Positions 7,558 to 17,314 of a stretch of DNA of 52,858 bases are shown here, in pieces. Below the pieces are notes generated by a model. It had not been told where the DNA came from, did no database searches, and was given only the letters and a program-made list of their open reading frames with translations. The DNA is from an uncultured Anaerotruncus sp. (lineage in GTDB: Bacteria > Bacillota > Clostridia > Oscillospirales > Ruminococcaceae). Within the stretch, counting starts at the first letter, position 1, and the number at the start of each line of letters is the position of its first letter. A program made the translations under genes and the position numbers. Location: positions 1-52,858 of the forward strand of contig NZ_CABUCJ010000003.1 in the NCBI RefSeq assembly GCF_902490045.1. Reading direction: 5' to 3'.

Positions 7558-8199
7558 ATGTCCAAGCTGCTTGTGGGACTGCTGCTCTACGCGGTGGGCA
7601 TCGTCGTGTTCGCGCAGTCGGGCATCGGCATGGCCCCGTGGGACGTCCTGAGCGACGGCATCTCCCACACGCTGGGCGTCTCGCTGGGGGCCGCGGTGCT
7701 GGGCGTCTCGGTCGTGCTGCTGGCGGTCAACTGGCGGATGGGCATCCGCATTGGGCTGGGAAACATCCTCGACCTGGTCATCACCGGCCCGATCGTCGAC
7801 GTCATTCAGGCGTACCATCTGATCCCCGCGGCCCGGAACCTCCCGCAGAAGCTGCTGATGGTGGCCTGCGGGCTGATGGTGCTCAACGTCGCCACCTACT
7901 TCTATGTGGGGGCGGGGCTGGGGGCGGGCCCGCGCGAGGGACTCATGATCGGCATCGTCCGCCGGACGGGCTGGTCGGTGCGGTTTACCAAGAGCGGACT
8001 CGAGCTCGCCGCCATTTTGGCGGGAACCCTGCTCGGCGGGCGGTTCGGAGCCGCCACCGTCATCGTGGCGCTCGTCACCGGGCCGCTCATGAACCTCACC
8101 TTCGACCTCGTCCACTTCGACATCAAGTCGGTGCCGCAGGTCTATCTCGACGACCAGCTGCGCATCCTGCGGGAACGCAGGGCCTGCCGCAGAAAATAG
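7558..8199 (+). CDS. YczE/YitT-family integral membrane protein
   Basis: Recognised as the YczE/YyaS group: five membrane helices, an N-terminal SGIGMAPWDVLSDGI motif matching the family AxLGxxPWDVL signature, and VGAGLGAGPREGLMIG as its second repeat. The 213-residue version starts at ATG 7558, but that codon has no ribosome site. A good GGGAGG (7523-7528) lies 29 bp upstream and points to an in-frame ATC at 7537, which would restore the usual N-terminal length (220 aa). The start is therefore uncertain. Function of the family is unknown; the B. subtilis homologue lies beside a bacitracin-related locus. A terminator follows. Confidence 0.75.
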   Translation: MSKLLVGLLLYAVGIVVFAQSGIGMAPWDVLSDGISHTLGVSLGAAVLGVSVVLLAVNWRMGIRIGLGNILDLVITGPIVDVIQAYHLIPAARNLPQKLLMVACGLMVLNVATYFYVGAGLGAGPREGLMIGIVRRTGWSVRFTKSGLELAAILAGTLLGGRFGAATVIVALVTGPLMNLTFDLVHFDIKSVPQVYLDDQLRILRERRACRRK

Positions 8200-8208
8200 C
8201 GATCCGCC

Positions 8209-8241
8209 GCGCGCCCCCCGCGAAGGGGGCGCGCGTCTTTT
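8209..8241 (+). terminator. rho-independent terminator after the YczE-type gene
   Basis: A 10-bp GC stem (GCGCGCCCCC / GGGGGCGCGC) with a short loop, followed by GTCTTTT. It separates the DUF5058-YczE operon from the TetR gene, which has its own TATAAAAT-containing upstream region at 8283-8290. Confidence 0.8.
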
Positions 8242-8315
8242 CAGCCGCGGGGTTTCCCCCCTTGCGCGCGGGGAGCGGTTGGTATAAAATAAAACCAGAC
8301 GGGGAGGGAAGGCCG

Positions 8316-8897
8316 ATGGCAAAGACGGGAGTCCGGGAACGCATCGCGGAGGCAGCGTGGCGGCTCTTCGACGAGAAGGGCTATGAAAACGTGTCGGTCG
8401 ACGAGATCATCGCCGCGACCGGCACCTCCAAGGGCGCGTTCTACCACTATTTTTCCGCGAAGGATGAGCTGCTTTCGGCGCTGCCCGACAAGTTCGACAA
8501 CGACTATGACGCGTGGGCGGCCCAGTGCCCGCCCGACATGCCGCGCGCCGACCGGATCGTGGCGCTCTGCCGGTTCGTCTGCAAGAACATGGAGCTCAAG
8601 CTCAGCCGTCAGATCATCACCGAGATCTATTCGACCCAGCTCGTGACGCGGGGACCGAAGTTCCTGACGAGCGAAAGCCGCCGGTATGTCAAGCTGCTCA
8701 ACCAGTATGTCCACGAGGGGCAGGAGCGGAGGGAGATCACCGGCGCGATCGCCTGCACCGAGCTTTCCCAGATGCTCGACATCCAGCTGCGCGGGCTCAT
8801 CTACGACTGGTGCCTGCGGGACGGCGCCTACAGCATGGAGGCGATGTGCGACAAGCTCATCGGCGCATTCATGAGGGCGATGCGCCCCGGGGAATAG
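8316..8897 (+). CDS. TetR/AcrR-family transcriptional regulator
   Basis: A 193-residue TetR-type repressor. The start ATG at 8316 follows GGGAGGGAAGG. The N-terminal helix-turn-helix is canonical: RERIAEAAWRLFDEKGYEN, then VDEIIAATGTSKGAFYHYF (residues 28-46). The C-terminal domain (about 60-193) is the variable ligand-binding and dimer part. Neighbours suggest control of the preceding membrane-protein operon or of itself, but no operator could be matched with certainty. The ligand is unknown. Confidence 0.9.
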   Translation: MAKTGVRERIAEAAWRLFDEKGYENVSVDEIIAATGTSKGAFYHYFSAKDELLSALPDKFDNDYDAWAAQCPPDMPRADRIVALCRFVCKNMELKLSRQIITEIYSTQLVTRGPKFLTSESRRYVKLLNQYVHEGQERREITGAIACTELSQMLDIQLRGLIYDWCLRDGAYSMEAMCDKLIGAFMRAMRPGE

Positions 8898-8910
8898 CGG
8901 GAAAAACAAG

Positions 8911-8964
8911 AAGGGCCGGTACCCGTTGGGTACCGGTCCCGTTCTTTTTTCTTGGGAAAAGAAC
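8911..8964. terminator. bidirectional stem-loop followed by a repeat-family hairpin
   Basis: GGGCCGGTACCC / GGGTACCGGTCCC with a GTT loop (8913-8940) precedes GTTCTTTTTTCTT, giving a terminator for the TetR gene. Read the other way it is followed by TTCTTGTTTTT, so it also ends the glutamine-type ABC operon. Adjacent is the inverted repeat GTTCTTTT...AAAAGAAC (8941-8964), which resembles one at 19500-19526. Confidence 0.7.
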
Positions 8965-9037
8965 CAAACAAAGCACTTCTCAGGATAGAGACGCCGCCTT
9001 TGAAAAGGCGGGCAAAACTTTTGGAGAGGGGCGAGAA

Positions 9038-9746
<709 letters not shown>

Positions 9747-9766
<20 letters not shown>

Positions 9767-10412
9767 TGCGGAGCCTCCTTTCAATCTGCTTGGAAATCTT
9801 GGACAGGATGAAGATGATGATGAAATAGACCACCGCCACGGTCGCCCACACCTCGAAGGAGCGGAAGGTCCGCGCCACGATCAGGCTGCCGCTCTGCATC
9901 AGCTCGGGCAGGCCGATCGCATAGAGGATCGAGGTGTCCTTGAGGGTGATGATGAACTGGTTGACCATCGAGGGGATGACGATCCGCACCGCCTGGGGCA
10001 GGATGACCTTGCGCATCGCGCGCCCGTAGGGGAGCCCGAGGCTTCGCGCGGCCTCCATCTGGCCGACGTTCACCGCCTGGATGCCGCCGCGGAAGATTTC
10101 CGACAGGTAGGCGCCCGCGTTGAGGGAGAGGGTGATGACGCCCGCCTGCACGGCGGTGAGCCGTATGCCAAAGCCGTTTGGCACGCCGAAGTAGATGAAG
10201 AAGGAGAGCACCATGACCGGCACGCCCCGCATGACGTCGATATAAATCTGGGAAATCCACTGGAGCGGCTTTTTGCCGGAGATCTGCAGGAGGCAGCAGA
10301 CAAGGCCGAGCAGGGTGGCGATCAGCAGGGAGATGACCGTCACCTGTACGGTGCCGCCCAGCCCCTTGACCAGCATGGGGAACGACTCTTCCAACAGTTT
10401 CAGATAGCGCAC
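9747..10412 (-). CDS. glnP: polar amino acid ABC transporter permease (GlnP-like)
   Basis: Membrane subunit (221 aa) of the His/Glu/Gln/Arg/opine permease family. Five or so helices are visible. The family-specific segment QAGVITLSLNAGAYLSEIFR precedes the EAA loop EAARSLGLPYGRAMRKVILP (about residues 121-140), which docks onto the ATPase. Only one permease gene is present, so it probably acts as a homodimer. It overlaps the ATPase gene and lies 141 bp downstream of the binding-protein gene; a large hairpin sits in that gap. Confidence 0.93.
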
Positions 10413-10505
10413 GGCGATCGTCCTTTCATGGCAAGTGTGGACACGGCGTTTCGGCTCATCCTCCGCGCCGCGGGAGATCAGCCGGACCGCCGGGAAAACG
10501 CGGCT

Positions 10506-10536
10506 GTGCGGCGGGGCAAGCCCTGCCCCGCCGCAC
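10506..10536 (-). other. intercistronic stem-loop between binding protein and permease genes
   Basis: GTGCGGCGGGGC / GCCCCGCCGCAC, a perfect 12-bp stem with a 7-nt loop, lies between the stop of the binding-protein gene and the permease. No run of T follows it in the direction of transcription, so it may act as an mRNA stabiliser or partial terminator. Such structures let binding protein exceed permease in amount. Confidence 0.65.
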
Positions 10537-10553
10537 GGATGCGCGCCAAAAGG

Positions 10554-11378
10554 TTACTTTTTGATATAGGTGTCGAGGATCTCCTGGTATTTGCCGCTGT
10601 CGCGCAGGTTCTGGAGGCCCGCGTTGAACATCTCGACCAGCTCGGGGTTCTGGCCCTTGTTGACCGCGAAGCCGTAGGAATTGCCGCGCTCCATCTCCGT
10701 GACGATTTTGAGCCCGATCTCCTGCGAAATCGCGTAGCCGAGGACCGGGTAGTCCTCAAAGCAGGCGGCCGAGTTGCCCGCCTTGACGTCCTCGTACATG
10801 TTGGAGGAGTCGGCGAAGTAGGTCACGGTGAAGCCGTATTCATCCATGATGCTCTCGGCGAAGGCCGCGCCCTCGGTGCCCTTTTTGATGGCGACGTTTT
10901 TGCCCGCCAGGTCGGCGTAGTCCTTGATCTCCTCGTTGTCCGCCTTGATGCCCATCACGACGCCCGAATCAAAATAGGGGTCGGAGAAGTCGAAGACCTC
11001 CCTGCGGGCGTCGGTGATGCTCATGCCGGCGATCATGCCGTCCGACTGGCCCGACTGCACCGACTGGAGCGACGCGTCGAAGCCGAGCACCTGGATTTCA
11101 TACTGGAAGCCCTGGTCCTCCGCAATGGCCTTCAGCAGGTCCATATCGATGCCGACGAAGTTGCCCTGCGCGTCCTGAAACTCGAACGGCGCGAAGGTCG
11201 TGTCGGTGGCGATGAGGTAGGTCTTGCCCGGGGCGGCCGGCGCCTCGGCGGCGCTTCCGGCGGGGGCCGCGCTGTCCGAGGGGGCCTCGGCGGGAGCCGG
11301 GCTGCCGCCGCAGGCGGCGAGGGCGGCCGTCATCGCGAGGGCGAGGACGAGGGCGAGCAGTTTCTTTATCGATTTCAT
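10554..11378 (-). CDS. glnH: polar amino acid ABC transporter substrate-binding lipoprotein
   Basis: Family 3 solute-binding lipoprotein (274 aa). The signal peptide ends in the lipobox AALAAC (Cys23), followed by a Pro/Ala/Ser linker to about residue 48. The binding domain begins TYLIATDTTFAPFEF, contains GIDMDLLKAIAEDQGF, SDGMIAGMSITDARRE (ligand-contact Arg) and FSDPYFDSGVVMGI, all typical of glutamine or polar amino acid binders. It is first in the operon. The exact ligand cannot be fixed from sequence. Confidence 0.93.
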   Translation of the reverse strand: MKSIKKLLALVLALAMTAALAACGGSPAPAEAPSDSAAPAGSAAEAPAAPGKTYLIATDTTFAPFEFQDAQGNFVGIDMDLLKAIAEDQGFQYEIQVLGFDASLQSVQSGQSDGMIAGMSITDARREVFDFSDPYFDSGVVMGIKADNEEIKDYADLAGKNVAIKKGTEGAAFAESIMDEYGFTVTYFADSSNMYEDVKAGNSAACFEDYPVLGYAISQEIGLKIVTEMERGNSYGFAVNKGQNPELVEMFNAGLQNLRDSGKYQEILDTYIKK

Positions 11379-11509
11379 TTCTTGCTTCCTCCCAATTCAG
11401 ATGTGTATCGGACAAAGCGGCGCGGATTGCAGGAAAATTTGATGGCTCCTGCATCCGGCGGCGGGCGCCGGGCGGCGCGCGGCATTTTCCGCTTCGTTCA
11501 ATATCCTCT

Positions 11510-11539
11510 ATTTTATCAGCCCGCATGGGGGGATGTCAA
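11510..11539 (-). promoter_or_regulatory. sigma-A promoter of the polar amino acid ABC operon
   Basis: On the minus strand: TTGACA (11534-11539, perfect), an 18-bp spacer and TAAAAT (11510-11515, 5 of 6). It lies about 130 bp upstream of the binding-protein start. The 259-bp gap to the NagZ-like gene holds no other supported feature. Confidence 0.8.
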
Positions 11540-11637
11540 TCCCCGGAAGGGTTTGCTATAGGAAAAATGACACAAAGGAGCCAAAATTATTTTGTCGAAT
11601 CTGTGCAGGACCGGAAAAACAGATGTGCAATTTCCAG

Positions 11638-13449
11638 CTAATCCAGTTTCACGGGAAGGACGCCGCGCGGTTCAAACCCGCCCGCGAGCAGGGAGACGGC
11701 GCTTTCGGTGGAGAGCGCGGTGTATTCGTAGCCGCAGACGGCGGAGACCTCCGGCGGGAGCAGGCCGGCCAGGTAGGGGCTTCCGAGCAGCAGCACGACG
11801 GTTTCGGGGTTGGCGTCCGCGACCGCCTGCACGAGCCCGGCCTGTTCCGCGCGGGTCATCGCGATCACGACTCTGTCCGCTTTTGCCGCCGCGTCGGCGC
11901 AGGCCGCGGCCTGCGCTTCGTCGGGGACGGAATCGATGAGCAGCGGCTGGCCGGAAAACCGGGCCGCCGCGAGGGAGGCGAAGGAGGCGGCCTCTGGGTC
12001 GGTCCCGGCGGGGGCCGCAGAGAGGGGGAGGGGCGGGGAGACGGCGAGGAGGCCTTCTCCCTCCCGGGGCTCGAGCGGGAGCAGGCCGCGCGGGTCGCGC
12101 AGCAGCGTCATGCTCTTATCGCTGACCTCCCGCGCGAAGCGGGCGTGCTCCTCCTCGTGGGTGTGGAAGGCGTCCAGCGGCAGCCCGCCGTCGAAGAGCC
12201 CGTACAATTCCTTATAGAACAGGACGCGTCCCGCCCGGTCGTCGAGCGTCTCGCGGGTGATCGTGCCGTTTTTGACGGCGGCAAGCACCTCGTTATAGGC
12301 GGCGCGCTGGATTTGCAGCCCCGCCGCGTCGTCCCCGCCCGTCCCGGTCGTGAGGACGTCGGCGCCCGCATTGACCGCCAGCACGCACGCGTTTCCGACG
12401 CCGTACTGCGAGGTGATCGCGCCCATGCGCACCGAGTCGGTGAAGATAAGCCCGTCGAAGCCGTTCGGAAGCCCCTCCCCATTGCGCAGCATATCGGTGA
12501 GCACTGCCCGGGAGAGGGTCGCGGGCCGCCCGTCCGGGTCGATCCGCGGATAGAGGATGTGCGCGGCCATCACGCCCGCCACGCCCGCCCTGCCCGCGGT
12601 CAAAAAGGGCGTCAGCTCGGCCATGGCAAGCTCGTCCCGCGTCCTGTCCGAGACGGGCAGGCCGTAGTGGGAGTCGACCGACGTGTCTCCGTGGCCGGGG
12701 TAGTGCTTGGCGACCGACAGCACCCCGCGGCTCTGAAGCCCGAGCGCGTAGGCCGCGGCGGCGCCCGCCACGCGGCCGGGGTCGTCGCCGTAGGAGCGCA
12801 CGCCGATGACGGGGTTCAGCGGATTGGTATTCACATCCGCGACGGGCGCGAGATTGCAGTTGATCCCGAGCGCCCGCAGCTCCTCCCCGACGAACTCGCC
12901 CTCGATCCGCAGGGCGTTCGCCTCGGGCACGGGGTCGAGGGCGGTGGGCTCCCCGCCTGACGCGGAGAAGGCCATCGCGCCGGGGTAGACGGTCGCGCCG
13001 TCGGTAATGCGGGTGACCGCCCCGCCCTCCTGGTCAACCGCGATGAGGGCGGGCGCGCCGGTCGCTTCGGTTACGGCGCGCTGGATGGATTCCGTCAGGG
13101 CGGAGATCTGCGCTCCGCTTTCGCAGTTATTGCCGAAGAGGATGATGTTCCCGATCTTCGCCTCGGTGAGGAAGGAAAGGGAGGCCGCGTCGAGGGCGGT
13201 CCCGGGGAGCGAGACGAGGAAGAGCTGGCCGACCTTTTCCTCGTCGGTCATCTCCGCGAGCAGCGCCCGCGCCCGCTCGCCCGCCTGCGGGGAGGCGGGC
13301 GCGGCGGACGGCGCGGGGGCTGCGTCCTCCCGCGCGGAGGAAACGGGCGATGGTGCCTCAGGCTCCTCGAGCGGTGCGGGGGCGGCGGGCGCGCAGCCGG
13401 CGAGCGTCAGCGCGCAGAAAAGCGCGCACAGGGTCGGTTTATGAAGCAT
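11638..13449 (-). CDS. glycoside hydrolase family 3 beta-N-acetylhexosaminidase (NagZ-like) lipoprotein
   Basis: A 603-residue exported lipoprotein (lipobox LTLAGC, Cys19) with a Pro/Ala-rich linker to about residue 55. The GH3 TIM barrel follows: EMTDEEKVGQLFLVSLPG, IAVDQEGGAVTRI, NCNLAPVADVNTNP and KHYPGHGDTSVDSHYGLP. The last is the NagZ signature carrying the Asp-His dyad that serves as acid/base. The nucleophile Asp is in IFTDSVRMGAI. A second alpha/beta domain (about 420-603) is present, as in two-domain GH3 enzymes such as B. subtilis NagZ/YbbD. It removes N-acetylglucosamine from muropeptides outside the cell. GGAGGAAA precedes the ATG. Confidence 0.9.
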   Translation of the reverse strand: MLHKPTLCALFCALTLAGCAPAAPAPLEEPEAPSPVSSAREDAAPAPSAAPASPQAGERARALLAEMTDEEKVGQLFLVSLPGTALDAASLSFLTEAKIGNIILFGNNCESGAQISALTESIQRAVTEATGAPALIAVDQEGGAVTRITDGATVYPGAMAFSASGGEPTALDPVPEANALRIEGEFVGEELRALGINCNLAPVADVNTNPLNPVIGVRSYGDDPGRVAGAAAAYALGLQSRGVLSVAKHYPGHGDTSVDSHYGLPVSDRTRDELAMAELTPFLTAGRAGVAGVMAAHILYPRIDPDGRPATLSRAVLTDMLRNGEGLPNGFDGLIFTDSVRMGAITSQYGVGNACVLAVNAGADVLTTGTGGDDAAGLQIQRAAYNEVLAAVKNGTITRETLDDRAGRVLFYKELYGLFDGGLPLDAFHTHEEEHARFAREVSDKSMTLLRDPRGLLPLEPREGEGLLAVSPPLPLSAAPAGTDPEAASFASLAAARFSGQPLLIDSVPDEAQAAACADAAAKADRVVIAMTRAEQAGLVQAVADANPETVVLLLGSPYLAGLLPPEVSAVCGYEYTALSTESAVSLLAGGFEPRGVLPVKLD

Positions 13450-13785
13450 ATTGAAATTTCCTCCGATGGATTTCTATGGTTGACAGCAGGTCTTTCTTAT
13501 TCTATCATATTTAGATGGGGCCGCCAACCGGGGGAATGAACGCCGCAGGAATACGGATGTGTTTTGCGGGCGGAATTTCTTCAAAAACGCGCCCGAATCC
13601 TTGTGAAATTTTCCGACGCCCCTGATCGATTTGTCAAAAATCGAGGCATGTTTTTTGGGATTTAAAACAAATACCAAAAATTCAACGAAAATTTTATGAA
13701 TAATCCTAAAAGAAATCGTGTTTGTCTTTTGAGGATTGGCGAAAAAGACTATGGATTTTACAGGGTATTTGCAATATACTTGAAA

Positions 13786-13803
13786 AAAGTAATCTGTTAC
13801 TTT
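13786..13803. promoter_or_regulatory. inverted repeat in the livK upstream region
   Basis: AAAGTAA-TCTG-TTACTTT is a perfect 7-bp inverted repeat 61 bp before the livK start. It may be a regulator site. The 415-bp gap (13450-13864) is AT-rich compared with its surroundings and probably carries promoters for the liv operon and perhaps the NagZ-like gene, but I could not fix a convincing -35/-10 pair. Its long minus-strand open frame has no protein-like character. Confidence 0.45.
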
Positions 13804-13864
13804 AAAGCGGTAGCGGCCGACACCGGCCGCGGCCCCTTTACCAATTGAATTGGGAGGAAAGAAA

Positions 13865-15109
13865 ATGAAAAAGTTACTGGCATTGACCTTAGCGGTCATG
13901 ATGGTGCTCTCGCTGGCCGCCTGCGGCGGCAGCGACACCCCGGCGGCCCCGTCCGCCCCCGCCGACGGAAACGCCGAGGCCCCCGCGGACGATGCGGCGC
14001 CCTCCGCTTCCGGCGACACGATCAAGGTCGGCCTGCTGGCCAACACGACCGGCGACAACGCCATGTACGGCAACGCGGTCAAGAACGGCGCGATGCTCTA
14101 CTTTGACGAGGTCAACGCGGCCGGCGGCGTGAACGGCAAACAGATCGAGGTCATCGCCCTCGACGAAAAGGGCGACGCCACCGAGGCGGTCACCGCTTTC
14201 AACCGCCTGCTCGACCAGGGCATCACCGCGCTGGTCGGCTCGGTCCTCACCGGCCCGACGATCGCCGTCGCCGACGAGACCTACCCGGTCAACATGCCGC
14301 AGGTCACCGCTTCCGCGACCGCCGCGGGTGTCACGATGATCGATCCCGAGGATCCCGCGAGCGAGATCCGCACCAACGTCTTCCGCTCCTGCTTCATCGA
14401 CCCGTTCCAGGGCGAGAAGATGGCGCAGTACGCCTCCGAAAAGCTCGGAGCCAAGACTGCGGCCGTCATCTTTGAGACGGGCAGCGACTACTCGGTCGGC
14501 CTCAAGGACGCGTTCGTCGAGAAGTGCGGCGAGCTGGGCGTCGAGGTCGTCGCGGCCGAGGGCTACAGCAAGGGCGACGTGGACTTCAAGGCGCAGATGA
14601 CCAACATTGCGTCCAAAAATCCCAACGTCGTCTTCTCCCCCAACTACTACCAGGATGACGGCATGATCGTCACCCAGGCCCGCGCGGCCGGCGTCACCAG
14701 CACCTTCCTCGGCGGAGACGGCTGGGGCAGCGTCAAGGACTACGCCTCCGCGGAGGACCTTGAGGGCTCCGTCTACTGCTCCGGCTACGCGCCCGGTTCC
14801 AACGACGCCGTCAAGAAGTTCGAGGCCGACTACGAGGCCAAGTACAGCGAAGCGATCCCCAACATGTTCGCCCCGCTCGGCTACGACGCGGCGCTGCTGC
14901 TGGTCGAGGGCCTGAAGGCCGCCGAGGCCGCCGGGCTGGAAGCCGGCTCCGACGACTACAAGCAGGCCGTGATCGACGGCATCAAGGGCATCGACGGGGT
15001 CGAGGGCGTCACCGGCTCCTATGCGTTTGACGAGTTCAACAACCCCATCAAGTCCGCCGCGATGATCAAGCTGTCGGGCGGCGAAGAGGTCTTCACCGAA
15101 CTCTTCTGA
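13865..15109 (+). CDS. livK: branched-chain amino acid ABC transporter substrate-binding lipoprotein
   Basis: LivK-type periplasmic-fold protein (414 aa). The ATG at 13865 follows GGGAGGAAAG. A lipoprotein signal ends at Cys20 (LSLAAC), then an Ala/Pro/Asp linker to about residue 58. The domain opens IKVGLLANTTGDNAMYG and contains GVNGKQIEVIALDEKGD and ALVGSVLTGPTIAVAD, as in the Leu/Ile/Val and amide binders of family 1. It is first of five genes for a complete high-affinity transporter. The ligand could be another amide or amino acid, since this family is broad. Confidence 0.93.
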   Translation: MKKLLALTLAVMMVLSLAACGGSDTPAAPSAPADGNAEAPADDAAPSASGDTIKVGLLANTTGDNAMYGNAVKNGAMLYFDEVNAAGGVNGKQIEVIALDEKGDATEAVTAFNRLLDQGITALVGSVLTGPTIAVADETYPVNMPQVTASATAAGVTMIDPEDPASEIRTNVFRSCFIDPFQGEKMAQYASEKLGAKTAAVIFETGSDYSVGLKDAFVEKCGELGVEVVAAEGYSKGDVDFKAQMTNIASKNPNVVFSPNYYQDDGMIVTQARAAGVTSTFLGGDGWGSVKDYASAEDLEGSVYCSGYAPGSNDAVKKFEADYEAKYSEAIPNMFAPLGYDAALLLVEGLKAAEAAGLEAGSDDYKQAVIDGIKGIDGVEGVTGSYAFDEFNNPIKSAAMIKLSGGEEVFTELF

Positions 15110-15145
15110 TCCGCGAACGGAACAACTGCAAGGAACAACTGTGCC

Positions 15146-15170
15146 GGGGGGAAGAGCATCTCTTCCCCCC
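15146..15170 (+). terminator. stem-loop between livK and livH, probable partial terminator
   Basis: A perfect 10-bp stem GGGGGGAAGA / TCTTCCCCCC with loop GCATC, followed by a T-containing but not uninterrupted stretch (AGCATGGTTTCTTCT). Its place after the binding-protein gene suggests it limits read-through so that LivK is made in excess over the membrane parts. The 225-bp spacer shows no other gene. Confidence 0.65.
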
Positions 15171-15334
15171 AGCATGGTTTCTTCTGCTTCATGGAGGGCG
15201 GACGCCCAATGGGCATTCCTACGCGGGCAAGGGCGCTTTGCGTGGAAACGGCCATTGGCTGTTCGCAATTTTTGCTACTATCGGGCCGGCGCACGCCGGG
15301 CCCCATCCGCCGAAGAAAGGACGTGGCAAAGCCT

Positions 15335-16234
15335 ATGTCTCTGTTCTCTACCATCGTCAGCCAGCTGGTCAACGGGCTCCAGTCCGGCTCCATCTACGCC
15401 CTGGTGGCCCTGGGCTACAGCATGGTGTACGGCATCATCCTGCTCTTAAACTTCGCGCACGGCGACATCATCATGGTGGGCGCCTACGCGGCGTGGATGT
15501 GCATGGTGAACTTTCACCTGCACCCGGTCGTCTCCATCCTCATCGCCATCCTGACGAGCACCCTGCTCGGCGTCGTCATTGAGAAGGTGGCCTATACGCC
15601 GCTGCGCTCCGCGCCCCGCCTCTCGCTGCTCATCACCGCCATCGGAGTGTCTTTCCTGCTTGAAAACGGCTTCCAGCTCATTTTCGGTGCGGGCGCGAAG
15701 GACATGTCCAGCGCCATGACCACAGTCACCGGCGGCCCGAGCATCTCCTTCGGCGGCGCGACCCTCAGCTTCCCCGCCATGCTCACGATCGTCGTCTCGG
15801 TCCTTTCGATGGCGGTGCTCACCTTCCTTGTCCAGAAGACCAAGCTCGGCAAGGCGATGCGCGCCGTCAGCGAGGATATGGGGGCGGCCCAGCTCATGGG
15901 CATCAGCGTCAACGCGACCGTCTCCTTCACCTTCGCGGTCGGCTCCGCGCTGGCCGGCATCGGCGCGATCCTCTACCTCTGCGCCTACCCGCAGGCCAAC
16001 CCCACCATGGGATCGATGCTCGGGCTCAAGGCGTTCGTCGCTGCCGTGCTCGGCGGCATCGGCTCGATTCCCGGCGCGATGATCGGCGGCTTCGTCATCG
16101 GCATGGCCGAGGCGCTCGTTTCGGCGGTCGGGCTTTCGGTGTGGAAGGACGGCGTCGTCTTTGCCATTCTGATCGTCGTGCTGCTCGTCAAGCCCACCGG
16201 CATCCTCGGGCGCAACATCACCGAAAAGGTTTAA
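15335..16234 (+). CDS. livH: branched-chain amino acid ABC transporter permease LivH
   Basis: A 299-residue permease with eight or so helices. The ATG at 15335 gives the family-typical N-terminus LVNGLQSGSIYALVALGYSM, then GIILLLNFAHGDIIMVGAY. The ATPase-contact loop is ARGLLRA-like: KLGKAMRAVSEDMGAAQLMG, near residue 190. The C-terminus keeps AVLGGIGSIPGAMIGGFVIG. It forms a heterodimer with LivM, 12 bp downstream. The weak GAAAGG upstream fits lower translation than livK. Confidence 0.95.
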   Translation: MSLFSTIVSQLVNGLQSGSIYALVALGYSMVYGIILLLNFAHGDIIMVGAYAAWMCMVNFHLHPVVSILIAILTSTLLGVVIEKVAYTPLRSAPRLSLLITAIGVSFLLENGFQLIFGAGAKDMSSAMTTVTGGPSISFGGATLSFPAMLTIVVSVLSMAVLTFLVQKTKLGKAMRAVSEDMGAAQLMGISVNATVSFTFAVGSALAGIGAILYLCAYPQANPTMGSMLGLKAFVAAVLGGIGSIPGAMIGGFVIGMAEALVSAVGLSVWKDGVVFAILIVVLLVKPTGILGRNITEKV

Positions 16235-16246
16235 GGGGGCGTTGAG

Positions 16247-17314
16247 ATGAATCAGAATCAAAAGCGCATCCCCATGTCCGCGCGCTACGCGATCAACGCC
16301 GCGCTGGTTGTTTTGGCGTTCGTGGCGCTCAACCTGCTCACCGGCGCGCTCTCGAGCTACTACACCAAAATCCTCATGCTCGTCGGCATCAATATCATTC
16401 TGGCGGTCTCGCTCAATGTGGCGACCGGCTACCTTGGGCAGCTTCCGCTCGGGCACGCCGGCTTTATGGCGGTCGGCGGCTATGCGGCGGGCATCTTCCT
16501 TAAGGCGATGCCCATGCCCAACCTCGACAAGCTCCCCGAAGGGGCAAGCGCCGCCGCCGCGCATCTCCAATACAATTTCTACATCCTGCTGGCGCTCCTG
16601 CTGGCGGGGCTTGTGGCCGCGGTATTCGGCATTATCATCGGCGTGCCCGCCCTGCGCCTCAAGGGGGACTACCTCGCGATCATCACCCTCGGCTTCGGCG
16701 AGATCATCCGCGTCGTGCTCCTCAACATCGACAGCGTGCTCGGCTTCGACTTCACCTACGGCGCCTCCGGCCTCAAGCGCATCCCAAAGGTCGCGACCGT
16801 CTCAAACGTCTTTGTCTGCGTGGTGATCACCTGCCTGGTGATCCACATGGTCATGAAGTCCCGCCATGGGCGCGCGATCCTCTCGATCCGAGAAAACGAG
16901 ATCGCCGCCGAAAGCTGCGGCATCCACACCACCTACTACAAGGTCATGGCGTTCACCCTCTCCGCCTTCTTCGCGGGGGTGGCGGGCGCGCTCTACGCGG
17001 CCTACGTCGGCATCCTCCAGCCGAACACCTTCGGCTTCATGAAATCGATCGAAATCCTCGTCATGGTCGTGCTCGGCGGCATGGGATCGATGCTCGGCTC
17101 GATCCTCTCCGCCACCGTGCTCACCGCGCTGCCGCAGGTGCTGCTCGCCTTCGACAAGTGGCGGATGGTGCTCTATTCGATCGTGCTCATCCTGGTGATG
17201 ATCTTCAAGCCCTCCGGCCTGATGGGCACCTACGACTTCTCAATGAGCAGGCTGCTTGAAAAGTTCATGAACCGCTCCGGCGGAAAAAAGAAGGGGGAGG
17301 CGGTCCAGCAATGA
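16247..17314 (+). CDS. livM: branched-chain amino acid ABC transporter permease LivM
   Basis: A 355-residue permease, partner of LivH. Family marks are LNVATGYLGQLPLGHAGFMA, GDYLAIITLGFGEIIRVVL, SIRENEIAAESCGIHTTYYK (ATPase-contact loop, about residues 210-230) and VVLGGMGSMLGSILSA. A basic tail SGGKKKGEAVQQ ends the protein. The stop overlaps the livG start in an ATGA arrangement (17311-17314). Confidence 0.95.
   Translation: MNQNQKRIPMSARYAINAALVVLAFVALNLLTGALSSYYTKILMLVGINIILAVSLNVATGYLGQLPLGHAGFMAVGGYAAGIFLKAMPMPNLDKLPEGASAAAAHLQYNFYILLALLLAGLVAAVFGIIIGVPALRLKGDYLAIITLGFGEIIRVVLLNIDSVLGFDFTYGASGLKRIPKVATVSNVFVCVVITCLVIHMVMKSRHGRAILSIRENEIAAESCGIHTTYYKVMAFTLSAFFAGVAGALYAAYVGILQPNTFGFMKSIEILVMVVLGGMGSMLGSILSATVLTALPQVLLAFDKWRMVLYSIVLILVMIFKPSGLMGTYDFSMSRLLEKFMNRSGGKKKGEAVQQ

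Noticed and set aside
13474..14082. Minus-strand open frame covering the livK upstream gap
   Set aside because: Half is antisense to livK; the other half is AT-rich non-coding sequence with no ribosome site and no family resemblance.
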